Source: JABDQZ01 sp050049775
GTDB taxonomy: Bacteria; Pseudomonadota; Gammaproteobacteria; Chromatiales; Chromatiaceae
NCBI GenBank assembly: GCA_050049775.1
Contig: JASFVP010000093.1
Location: forward strand, 1 to 6,584
Direction: 5' to 3'
DNA length: 6,584 bases
The notes beneath the pieces are model-generated. The model searched no databases. It saw only the letters and a program-made list of their open reading frames with translations, and was not told where the DNA came from. Shown here piece after piece: positions 1-5,797 of the stretch (position 1 is its first letter; every line of letters starts with the position of its first letter). A program made the translations under genes and the position numbers.

Positions 1-177
<177 letters not shown>

Positions 178-188
178 ATAACACCCAA

Positions 189-202
189 GCATTCTGAAAT
201 GC
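189..202 (+). other. Hairpin in the 23S-5S spacer
   Basis: A perfect 5-bp stem (GCATT at 189-193, AATGC at 198-202) closes a 4-nt loop, 12 nt after the mature 23S end. Its position suggests a structural element of the pre-rRNA, perhaps guiding 23S 3' end processing. Only the sequence symmetry is seen; the function is inferred. Confidence 0.4.
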
Positions 203-224
203 CTGTTAGATCATCCAAATTTTG

Positions 225-247
225 TTTGCAGAAGAATAATCTGCAAA
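225..247 (+). other. Hairpin just upstream of 5S, likely pre-rRNA processing element
   Basis: A perfect 8-bp inverted repeat, TTTGCAGA (225-232) and TCTGCAAA (240-247), encloses an A-rich 7-nt loop and ends about 10 nt before the 5S gene. It lacks a T-tract on its 3' side and sits inside the rrn transcript, so it is more likely a processing signal than a terminator. RNase III or RNase E involvement is inference. Confidence 0.5.
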
Positions 248-257
248 GTAACCAGTT

Positions 258-376
258 TGTCTGGCGGCCATAGAGTGTTGGTACCACCTGATCCCATCCC
301 GAACTCAGAAGTGAAACGACACATCGCCGATGATAGTGTGGGGCTTCCCCATGTGAAAGTAGGTCACTGCCAGACT
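258..376 (+). rRNA. rrf: 5S ribosomal RNA
   Basis: A complete 5S gene of about 119 nt. The terminal helix is visible: GTCTGGC at 259-265 pairs perfectly with GCCAGAC at 369-375. The internal CCACCTGATCCCAT, CCGAACTCAGAAGTGAAAC and GATGATAGTGTGGGG-type segments match bacterial 5S sequences. It lies 80 nt after 23S with no tRNA gene in between, and an intrinsic terminator follows within 10 nt, so it is the last gene of the rrn operon. The exact ends may shift by one or two bases. Confidence 0.97.
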
Positions 377-385
377 TTTATTCCG

Positions 386-423
386 AAACAGCTCAGTCTC
401 GAAAGAGGCTGGGCTGTTTTTTT
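386..423 (+). terminator. Intrinsic terminator of the rrn operon
   Basis: A long stem pairs 387-400 with 405-418 (14 bp including two G-U pairs) around a GAAA tetraloop closed by C-G. It runs into seven consecutive T residues (417-423). Placed 10 nt after 5S, it is well suited to end rRNA transcription and insulate the downstream protein operon. Confidence 0.93.
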
Positions 424-510
424 ATCTGCCGCTGTTTGCCGGGTCACAAAAAGCAAGCCATGTCCATGTGGCAGTTTTTTTTTCGCTGAAAAAAAGCTTA
501 TGCTTCGCCT
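424..510 (+). promoter_or_regulatory. Gap between rrn terminator and protein operon; possible second weak terminator
   Basis: This 87-nt gap must hold the promoter of the downstream operon, but I see no convincing sigma-70 pair. A nine-T run (475-483) follows GGCAG, with GCCA (457-460 area) and TGGC (468-471 area) able to form a short 4-bp stem, so it may be a weak back-up terminator. A TATGCT hexamer at 499-504 (4/6 to TATAAT) lies 6 nt before the first ATG, but the matching -35 position is only a T-run. AAGC-TTAT-GCTT at 494-505 forms a tiny hairpin. Confidence 0.25.
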
Positions 511-1086
511 ATGCTAAAGGCAGTCTTCATCCGATACCTGTTCAAAAAGCTGCTGCTGGCAAGCGCCGCTGTAGCGGTCTCGTTTATGTTGCTGGTCGGT
601 TTTGATCTGACCACCTACAATCAGTTGACCGCGCAACAGGAAATCATGCGTGTGTCTATAAAACGCCTGGCGAATGATCATTTTCAACTTAGTCTGCAGG
701 ATGACGAAAAGACCCGGCAATTTGAACTGGCAGGTGACGAGTGGCAGGTTGATTTGCGCCTGATCCGCCTGCAGCCTTATGTGGCATTAACCGGTAATAG
801 TCTTTTTTACCAGTTCGAACGCCTGTCGAGCCGCTATCGCAGCATCGATGAGGAAATGCAAAAGCAACGCTATCTCTACTCACTGACGGATCACAAGGCG
901 CTGGATGTCTGGAAAATGGTGAAAAAATTTCCGCCCATGGAACCCTTGATTGCCTCGGTATATGGCAGCTCGGTCTATATGCCATTAGCCGACGGGGCGG
1001 AATATCGTATCAGCGTCGGCTTTTCCGGTGTGGTCGCCGAAGACATGAATGATGTTTCCAGGCAGGCGGTCAGTAACTGGCAGTAA
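511..1086 (+). CDS. Unrecognised membrane-anchored protein with extracytoplasmic domain, 191 aa
   Basis: An uncharacterised protein with one N-terminal membrane segment at about residues 13-31 (KKLLLASAAVAVSFMLLVGF), preceded by basic residues R8, K12 and K13. This predicts a short cytoplasmic tail and a periplasmic domain of about 160 residues. That domain contains RQFELAGDEWQVDLRLIRL (about 69-87), a YQFERLSSRYRSID segment and, near the C-terminus, VYGSSVYMPLADGAEYRISV. These resemble a family of about 200-residue proteins I recall in Pseudomonas, sometimes mislabelled as a multidrug transporter; a single membrane helix does not support transport. The ATG at 511 is the only upstream start, because an in-frame TGA lies at 487-489. 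No Shine-Dalgarno sequence is visible before it. It begins the peptidase-birA-coaX run, with its stop 4 nt before the next gene. Coding is convincing; function is unknown. Confidence 0.85.
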   Translation: MLKAVFIRYLFKKLLLASAAVAVSFMLLVGFDLTTYNQLTAQQEIMRVSIKRLANDHFQLSLQDDEKTRQFELAGDEWQVDLRLIRLQPYVALTGNSLFYQFERLSSRYRSIDEEMQKQRYLYSLTDHKALDVWKMVKKFPPMEPLIASVYGSSVYMPLADGAEYRISVGFSGVVAEDMNDVSRQAVSNWQ

Positions 1087-1090
1087 TCAC

Positions 1091-2947
1091 ATGGCTGAAA
1101 TCAAATACATCGTTTCGTTGCGTAATCCCAATGCTCATCTGATCCAGGTGCGCCTGTTCATGGATGTTGCGGCGAATGGTCTGCTGCAACTGAGCCTACC
1201 GGCCTGGATTCCCGGCAGTTACATGATTCGCGACTTTGCCAAAAATATCACCGAAATCAGTGCCTGGCAGGAAGGGCGGCAAATTGAGCTGCAACAGCTC
1301 GATAAGCAGAGCTGGCAACTTGAGGTCTTGGCTGGTCGACTGGAGGTCAGTTATGAAATCTTTGCCTACGATCTTTCGGTGCGTTCCGCCCATGTCGATA
1401 ACAGTCACGCCTTTTTCAATGGCACCAGCGTGTTTCTGAAAATCGAAGGCTACGAAAAGCAGGCGGTGCAGGTTGAAATCGCAAAACCGCTCGATCAAAA
1501 CTGCAGTGACTGGAAGCTGTACACAACCTTGTGCAAAGTGGAGATCGATGCAGCCGGTTTTGGCACATACAGCGCAACAGATTATGAAGACCTGATTGAT
1601 CATCCGCTGGAATGTGGTATCCCGCTTGGCATCGATTTCGCTGCTAGCCAGATTCCGCATCAACTGGTTTTGTCGGGACAACTGCCACGGCAAATTAACG
1701 AACAACAGTTGTCTGATGATCTGGCTAAGGTCTGTCACGAACACCAGGCGCTGTTTGCGGATGGCTTTCCTGCAACTGAATACAAATTTCTTACCCTGGT
1801 AAGCAGCGGTGGCTATGGCGGGCTGGAACACAAAAATTCCACGGCCCTGATGTGCAGCCCGGAGGATCTGCCGAGAAAAAGCGATCAACAACAGACGGCG
1901 AATTACCGCAAGTTTCTCGGTTTGTGCAGTCATGAGTATTTCCATTTGTGGAATGTCAAACGCATCCGCCCGGAAAAGTTCGTTGATCTTGATTTGTCTC
2001 AGGAAGTGCACACGCAGCTGCTCTGGGCGTTTGAGGGAATCACCTCTTATTACGATGACCTAGCGTTATTGCGCAGCGGCTGTATTGAGCTGAAACATTA
2101 TCTCGAAATGCTGGCACAGCTGATCACGCGTTATCTGCGTGGTCGTGGTCGTTACCGGCAAAACCTGCTCGATTCAAGCTTCACTGCCTGGACCAAATTC
2201 TACAAACAGGACGAAAATGCGCCGAATGCCATCGTCAGCTATTACACCAAGGGAGCGCTGGTGGCACTCGGGCTGGATATGAACATGCGCCGGCAAAGCA
2301 AGGGCCGTATTTGTCTGGATGACCTGATGCGTAGCCTGTGGCGCGCCTATGGCAAGACCGGGCGTGGCGTTCCGGAAGACGGTGTTGAATCGCTGGCCAT
2401 CAGTCTGGCCGGCGGTCGGCTCAAAGAGTTTTTCGACCAGAGTCTGCGCAGCACCGATGATCTACCCATATCCGAATGGCTGGCTCAACTCGGCATCGGC
2501 ATGCAGCTGCGCAGTGCGGCCAATGATTCGGACCAGGGCGGCTATATCGAAAAGCCATGCACTGATGCGGAACGCATGCAGCAGCGGCGGGCAAGCATCG
2601 GTGTATTGCTTAAGGCTGGTGCGGCTCTGGAGTTGCAGACGGTCTACAAGGACTCGGCTGCCGAGCAGGCCGGTCTGGCGCCGGGTGATGAGATCATCGC
2701 CATCAATGGTGTGCGTGCCGAACGGAAAAGTTTTTTCAGCACGATCGCCGCATTGCCGATTGCTGAGGTGGCGGACATCCACGTGTTCCGACGCGGTAGT
2801 TTGCAGCATTTCAAGGTCTATCCGACGGCGGCGAGTGACGATGTCTGCGATCTTTACCTGCTACCGGAAACGCAGTGCAGCCAGCAGCAATTGCAGCTAC
2901 GCAGCAACTGGATGGCATCCAACGTTGCCGCTCCTGCCGCAAACTGA
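1091..2947 (+). CDS. M61 family metallopeptidase (glycyl aminopeptidase-like) with C-terminal PDZ domain, 618 aa
   Basis: A zinc peptidase of the gluzincin M61 family. In order: an N-terminal beta domain with the family signature AWIPGSYMIRDF (38-49); GGLEH (243-247); the zinc motif HEYFH (H281, E282, H285); the probable third ligand E315 in WAFEGITSYYDD; SYYTKGALV (383-391); and a PDZ domain at about 505-590 with GLAPGDEIIAING (528-540). All expected catalytic residues are present and the length is normal. No signal peptide or membrane segment is evident, so it is probably cytoplasmic. The family is known for aminopeptidases with preference for N-terminal Gly or Ala; the substrate here is unknown. 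An in-frame ATG pair at 1049/1052 overlaps the previous gene, but M61 similarity begins at about 1091, which also lies 4 nt after the previous stop. No clear RBS is seen, suggesting translational coupling. Confidence 0.95.
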   Translation: MAEIKYIVSLRNPNAHLIQVRLFMDVAANGLLQLSLPAWIPGSYMIRDFAKNITEISAWQEGRQIELQQLDKQSWQLEVLAGRLEVSYEIFAYDLSVRSAHVDNSHAFFNGTSVFLKIEGYEKQAVQVEIAKPLDQNCSDWKLYTTLCKVEIDAAGFGTYSATDYEDLIDHPLECGIPLGIDFAASQIPHQLVLSGQLPRQINEQQLSDDLAKVCHEHQALFADGFPATEYKFLTLVSSGGYGGLEHKNSTALMCSPEDLPRKSDQQQTANYRKFLGLCSHEYFHLWNVKRIRPEKFVDLDLSQEVHTQLLWAFEGITSYYDDLALLRSGCIELKHYLEMLAQLITRYLRGRGRYRQNLLDSSFTAWTKFYKQDENAPNAIVSYYTKGALVALGLDMNMRRQSKGRICLDDLMRSLWRAYGKTGRGVPEDGVESLAISLAGGRLKEFFDQSLRSTDDLPISEWLAQLGIGMQLRSAANDSDQGGYIEKPCTDAERMQQRRASIGVLLKAGAALELQTVYKDSAAEQAGLAPGDEIIAINGVRAERKSFFSTIAALPIAEVADIHVFRRGSLQHFKVYPTAASDDVCDLYLLPETQCSQQQLQLRSNWMASNVAAPAAN

Positions 2948-3937
2948 ATGGACAGCTGTCAGCGCATTCTGGATTGTCTGAGTGACGGGTTGTTTCATTC
3001 CGGCGAAGACATGGCGCAACAGCTGGCGGTCAGTCGCACCACTATCGCCAATCATATCCAGAAACTTCAGCAGGACTACGCGCTGGATATCCACGCCGTC
3101 AGCGGCCGCGGCTACCGCCTGCCGGGCGGGCTGGAACGGCTCGATCGCGATGCGATTCTGGCGCAGCTGGTCGAGGCGGGCATCACTCCCGGTGATTGCC
3201 AGTTGCACCAAAGTCTCGAATCGACCAACCGTTTCCTGCTCGACAAGCCGCTCAGCCATGCCGACAAAACCGACGTCTGCCTGGCTGAAATGCAGACCGC
3301 CGGACGCGGGCGGCGCGGGCGGCAGTGGCTGTCGCCTTACGGCCGCAATATTTACCTGTCGCTGGCGCAAAACCTGAATATGTCGATGCAGCAGGTCGCT
3401 GGTCTGAGTCTGGCGATCGGTACGGCGGTCGCGCAATGTCTTACACAACTGGGCACCAGGGAACTGGCGCTGAAATGGCCAAACGATATTCACTGGCGAA
3501 ACCGCAAGCTGGCCGGTTTGCTCATCGAACTCAAGGGCGAGGCGGAGGGGCCGCTGAAAATCGTGGTTGGCGTCGGCGTCAATCATGCTATCGGCGAGCG
3601 GCATCGCGAAAAAATCGATCAGCCGGTGACTGATTTACTGACGGTCATGGGCACGGCGGCGCCATCACGCAACCAACTTGCCGCCAGCCTGGTGCAGCAC
3701 ATGGTGGCGGCGATCAATGAGTTTGAGCAACAGGGCCTGCAGCCGTTTGTCGAGCGCTGGAACCGGTTCGACCTTTATCTCGGCCAGCAGGTCACATTGA
3801 CCGGCCCTTCCTGGTCGGTCGGCGGGATCTATCAGGGTATCGATAGCTCCGGGGCCATCCGGCTGCTGGTGGATGGTGAAGCCAGGCAGTTTTCGGCTGG
3901 CGAAGTCAGCCTGCGCGCTGCGGAGGTGGTTTCATGA
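2948..3937 (+). CDS. birA: Bifunctional biotin-[acetyl-CoA-carboxylase] ligase / biotin operon repressor BirA, 329 aa
   Basis: BirA makes biotinyl-5'-AMP and transfers biotin to a lysine of the biotin carboxyl carrier protein; in the long form it also binds the bio operator. Residues 1-60 form a winged helix-turn-helix (GEDMAQQLAVSRTTIANHI, then a wing-like SGRGYRL), so this is the repressor-type BirA. The catalytic domain shows ESTN (91-94), the biotinyl-AMP loop GRGRRGR (119-125), KWPND (176-180), KLAGLLIEL (187-195) and VVGVGVN (206-212). The C-terminal SH3-like domain ends in SAGEVSLRAAE. Length is close to the E. coli protein (about 320 aa). The ATG directly follows the peptidase TGA with no spacer and no visible RBS, so translation is probably coupled. 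Its end overlaps coaX by 4 nt. Confidence 0.98.
   Translation: MDSCQRILDCLSDGLFHSGEDMAQQLAVSRTTIANHIQKLQQDYALDIHAVSGRGYRLPGGLERLDRDAILAQLVEAGITPGDCQLHQSLESTNRFLLDKPLSHADKTDVCLAEMQTAGRGRRGRQWLSPYGRNIYLSLAQNLNMSMQQVAGLSLAIGTAVAQCLTQLGTRELALKWPNDIHWRNRKLAGLLIELKGEAEGPLKIVVGVGVNHAIGERHREKIDQPVTDLLTVMGTAAPSRNQLAASLVQHMVAAINEFEQQGLQPFVERWNRFDLYLGQQVTLTGPSWSVGGIYQGIDSSGAIRLLVDGEARQFSAGEVSLRAAEVVS
3922..3927 (+). promoter_or_regulatory. Strong Shine-Dalgarno sequence for coaX
   Basis: GGAGGT lies inside the 3' end of birA, 6 nt before the coaX ATG. It is the only gene of the five-gene run with a near-perfect ribosome binding site, so coaX can initiate independently as well as by coupling. Confidence 0.8.
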
Positions 3938-4695
3938 AGTCCGGGGTTTTGTTGCTGGATCTGGGAAACAGCTACCTTAAGCATGCTTTTTATGATGAAA
4001 AACAGCTGCGTGGCCCGGTTCAATCGGTACCTCTCGATTCGCTGGATGTGGTTTCCCTGTTGAATGGCCTCGCGCAGGAGCAAAATATAGCGAGTATCCG
4101 GCTGGCGAATGTCGCCGGTTTGCAGCAACAACAGCGCATCAGCGACTGGTGTCAACAGCACGACGTGATATTGCATGTGGCCGAGGTGCAGTCGCCCCGT
4201 GGTGATCTGATCGTCGGCTATACGCAGCCGCGACAGCTTGGCATCGACCGCTGGTTGATCCTGCTGGCGCTGCGCCAGCGCAGCAAAAATGCCCTGCTGG
4301 CGGTGTCTTGCGGTACGGCAGTGACGTTGGACCGGCTCGAAGCTGATGGTTTGCACAGCGGCGGCCTGATTATTCCCGGCCTGGATTTAATGTTAAATGC
4401 GTTACAGAAACATACGGCGAACATTTGCATCGACAGGAATTCGGTGCAAGATACGATAGAATTAGGTACGGATACGGGCGGCTGCGTGATCTCGGGCGCC
4501 TTGCACGCGATAACAGGCATGATCGAGAAACAATACCGACGTTCAATTGAGCAGCTGGCAATCACGCCGGAGGTGTTCCTGACCGGTGGCAATGCCAGCC
4601 TGGTGGCTCGGCATCTGTCGCTGCCGGCGCGAGTCGTGCCGGACCTGGTGCTGCAGGGACTGGCGGTGTTGCAGCAAATGGATTTTCCTCAATGA
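3934..4695 (+). CDS. coaX: Type III pantothenate kinase, 253 aa
   Basis: Phosphorylates pantothenate with ATP, the first step of CoA synthesis, in the cytoplasm. It has the ASKHA-fold signatures of the type III family: the phosphate loop DLGNSYLK starting at D9, GIDRW with the presumed catalytic D105, SCGTAVTLD (125-133) for the second phosphate motif, a GGLIIPGLDLMLNAL segment, and FLTGGNASLV near the C-terminus. Type III enzymes are not inhibited by CoA and need a monovalent cation; this is family knowledge. Length is typical. The start overlaps the birA stop (ATGA) and is supported by GGAGGT 6 nt upstream. The gene ends in another ATGA overlap with the SPOR gene. Codons in about 4384-4545 include several TTA and ATA, unlike the rest of the gene, though the reading frame and motifs are intact. 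Confidence 0.96.
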   Translation: MKSGVLLLDLGNSYLKHAFYDEKQLRGPVQSVPLDSLDVVSLLNGLAQEQNIASIRLANVAGLQQQQRISDWCQQHDVILHVAEVQSPRGDLIVGYTQPRQLGIDRWLILLALRQRSKNALLAVSCGTAVTLDRLEADGLHSGGLIIPGLDLMLNALQKHTANICIDRNSVQDTIELGTDTGGCVISGALHAITGMIEKQYRRSIEQLAITPEVFLTGGNASLVARHLSLPARVVPDLVLQGLAVLQQMDFPQ

Positions 4696-5426
4696 AATTG
4701 ATTTTCGCATTGCTGGTGTTGCTGAATATCGCTGTGGCGGCCTGGTATTTTACGACGGACTCAAGCGACATGGCCGTGGTGGCGGTGCCGGCGGATGTCG
4801 GCAACATCAAGATCGTTTCCGATGTCGAGTTGCAGGCGCGCGCCGAATTCCAGGAAGAAGAGCGTCGTAAACAGCACCTGCTGGAAGCCGAAGATTCGTT
4901 CGAACAGGAATTGCCGCGTCCCGAGTACGATGATTTCATTTTTGATGACAGCACCGAGCAGCTGGTGTGTCGTCAGCTCGGCCCCTTCCTCGAGCGCGGC
5001 CAGGCGATCAAGGTGGCCGGCGGTCTGGCAGCCTATCGAATAGCCGCGAAAATCAAAAAAAGCACCAGTGCGAAAGTTGTTGGCTACTGGGCGATTCTGC
5101 CGGCGCCGGCAACCCGCGAGGAAGCCAATGCGCTGGTGGATGAATTGCGTGACAAGGGCTTTCGTGATGTCCGGCGTTTCCTGACCGGTGACATGGAAAA
5201 TTCGATTTCACTCGGCCTGTTTTCTACCGAGATTAACGCGCAGAAACGCACGCGTGTGTTTGAACAACAAGGCTACATCCCGATCGTCAAGGCGAAGAAA
5301 GACGAGAAGCTGCTTTTCTGGCTGGAGTTTGAGCAATCCAGTGGTTTTCAGCTGCCGATGCAGCAGATTCACGAGACCTATCCCGATGTCAAAATAAAAG
5401 CCTGTGACGGGATTGCGCAGGGATAA
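4692..5426 (+). CDS. Membrane-anchored SPOR-like domain protein, 244 aa
   Basis: The protein opens with a hydrophobic anchor, LIFALLVLLNIAVAAWYF (3-20), followed by a charged, probably coiled segment rich in E, R and Q (about 45-75). After a conserved-looking CRQLGPF (93-99) comes a SPOR-like alpha/beta region (about 128-205): GYWAILPAPATREEA, a helix ending DELRDKGF, then ISLGLFSTEINAQKR and QQGYIPIV. SPOR domains bind septal peptidoglycan lacking stem peptides, so a periplasmic, cell-envelope role is likely; this is inferred from the fold. A SPOR-type gene directly after coaX also occurs in Pseudomonas as I recall. The start overlaps the coaX stop (ATGA) with no good RBS, suggesting coupling. 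The last codons carry the -35 of the following tRNA promoter, and no terminator separates the two genes. Confidence 0.82.
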   Translation: MKLIFALLVLLNIAVAAWYFTTDSSDMAVVAVPADVGNIKIVSDVELQARAEFQEEERRKQHLLEAEDSFEQELPRPEYDDFIFDDSTEQLVCRQLGPFLERGQAIKVAGGLAAYRIAAKIKKSTSAKVVGYWAILPAPATREEANALVDELRDKGFRDVRRFLTGDMENSISLGLFSTEINAQKRTRVFEQQGYIPIVKAKKDEKLLFWLEFEQSSGFQLPMQQIHETYPDVKIKACDGIAQG

Positions 5427-5441
5427 AGGATTTCCTAAAAT
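5413..5441 (+). promoter_or_regulatory. Sigma-70 promoter of tRNA-Thr with GC-rich discriminator
   Basis: TTGCGC (5413-5418, 3/6 to consensus but with TTG kept) and TAAAAT (5436-5441, 5/6) are separated by exactly 17 bp. The -35 lies in the last codons of the SPOR gene. GCGCGTC follows the -10, a discriminator typical of stable-RNA promoters under stringent (ppGpp) control. The predicted start near 5448 leaves a leader of about 6 nt before the tRNA. Confidence 0.65.
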
Positions 5442-5453
5442 AGCGCGTCTTAT

Positions 5454-5529
5454 GCCGGTGTAGCTCAGTTGGTAGAGCGCCTCACTTGTAATGAGGATGT
5501 CGTGGGTTCAACTCCTATCACCGGCTCCA
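5454..5529 (+). tRNA. tRNA-Thr (anticodon UGU)
   Basis: A 76-nt tRNA with all arms readable. The acceptor stem GCCGGTG (5454-5460) pairs perfectly with CACCGGC (5519-5525), followed by discriminator T and an encoded CCA (5527-5529). The D-arm is GCTC/GAGC. The anticodon stem CCTCA/TGAGG holds loop CTTGTAA with anticodon TGT at 5487-5489, decoding ACA and, by wobble, probably other ACN codons. The T-arm GTGGG/CCTAT contains two G-U pairs around loop TTCAACT. It corresponds in position to thrU, the first gene of the E. coli thrU-tyrU-glyT-thrT-tufB cluster, but no further tRNA follows here. Confidence 0.97.
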
Positions 5530-5536
5530 TCTCCCG

Positions 5537-5572
5537 AAAGGCCAGTTGCTTTGATCAGCGCTGGCCTTTTTT
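5537..5572 (+). terminator. Intrinsic terminator after tRNA-Thr
   Basis: AAAGGCCAG (5537-5545) pairs perfectly with CTGGCCTTT (5561-5569), with a further possible GCT/AGC pairing inside the 15-nt loop. The stem is followed by a six-T run (5567-5572) and more T-rich sequence. It would end transcripts from the tRNA promoter and read-through from the upstream operon, and shows that no further tRNA belongs to this unit. Confidence 0.92.
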
Positions 5573-5587
5573 ATTTTTTGATGTGAC

Positions 5588-5612
5588 TTGACTGGCGGCA
5601 AAAGGCTAGAAT
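5588..5612 (+). promoter_or_regulatory. Possible promoter for the downstream unknown gene (poor spacing)
   Basis: TTGACT (5588-5593) and TAGAAT (5607-5612) each match consensus at 5/6, directly after the tRNA terminator, where a promoter is needed. The spacer is only 13 bp, well below the usual 16-18, so the pair may not work together. If the -10 is real, the leader to the ATG at 5798 would be about 180 nt. A second -10-like TAAAAT at 5711-5716 has no good -35. Confidence 0.3.
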
Positions 5613-5630
5613 GTGGGCCTGCCCTGTGTT

Positions 5631-5656
5631 TCTATTACTGTACTTTTCAGAATAGA
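5631..5656 (+). other. Hairpin in the leader of the unknown gene
   Basis: TCTATT-A-CTG (5631-5640) pairs with CAG-AATAGA (5648-5656), giving 9 bp with one bulged A and a 7-nt loop, TACTTTT. No T-run follows, so it is not a terminator. The rest of the gap 5573-5797 holds no recognised RNA family. Role unknown. Confidence 0.3.
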
Positions 5657-5733
5657 GGCGTGCCAGACCAACCGGCAATGCGGGGCGGCTTCTGCAGGAA
5701 AATCTGGAAGTAAAATAATAACCAAAGGAGACA

Positions 5734-5793
5734 GTGCAACTCGCGCCATACGGGTGCATGCCCGCTATAAAAATAACCCGGCAGGATCAGTAA
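5734..5793 (+). CDS. Possible 19-codon leader ORF
   Basis: A tiny frame begins at GTG 5734 (VQLAPYGCM...) and ends at TAA 5791-5793, 4 nt before the ATG of the unknown gene. Its only support is a strong Shine-Dalgarno sequence, AAAGGAG (5724-5730), that otherwise serves nothing; the spacing of 3 nt to GTG is short. An in-frame ATG at 5758 lies within the GCAT hairpin loop region 5751-5764 (CGGGT/GCCCG). It could be a translational-coupling leader, or chance. No function can be assigned. Confidence 0.15.
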   Translation: MQLAPYGCMPAIKITRQDQ

Positions 5794-5797
5794 CGAT

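Noticed and set aside
257..517. Plus-strand 86-codon open frame over the 5S gene and terminator
   Set aside because: It covers the whole 5S rRNA gene and the rrn terminator, so it is not a coding sequence.
1049..1090. Upstream start for the M61 peptidase (MM at 1049/1052)
   Set aside because: The 14 extra residues overlap the preceding gene and precede the region where family similarity starts; the ATG at 1091 fits the 4-nt coupling.
1196..2011. Minus-strand 271-codon open frame
   Set aside because: It lies antisense within the M61 peptidase, whose zinc and PDZ motifs prove the plus-strand frame; the antisense translation shows no recognisable domain.
2349..2981. Plus-strand 210-codon frame overlapping the peptidase end
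   Set aside because: It is a shifted frame of the PDZ-encoding region, rich in R, S and C as expected for out-of-frame translation.
2897..3604. Minus-strand 235-codon open frame
   Set aside because: It is a shadow of birA, which has all its motifs on the plus strand.
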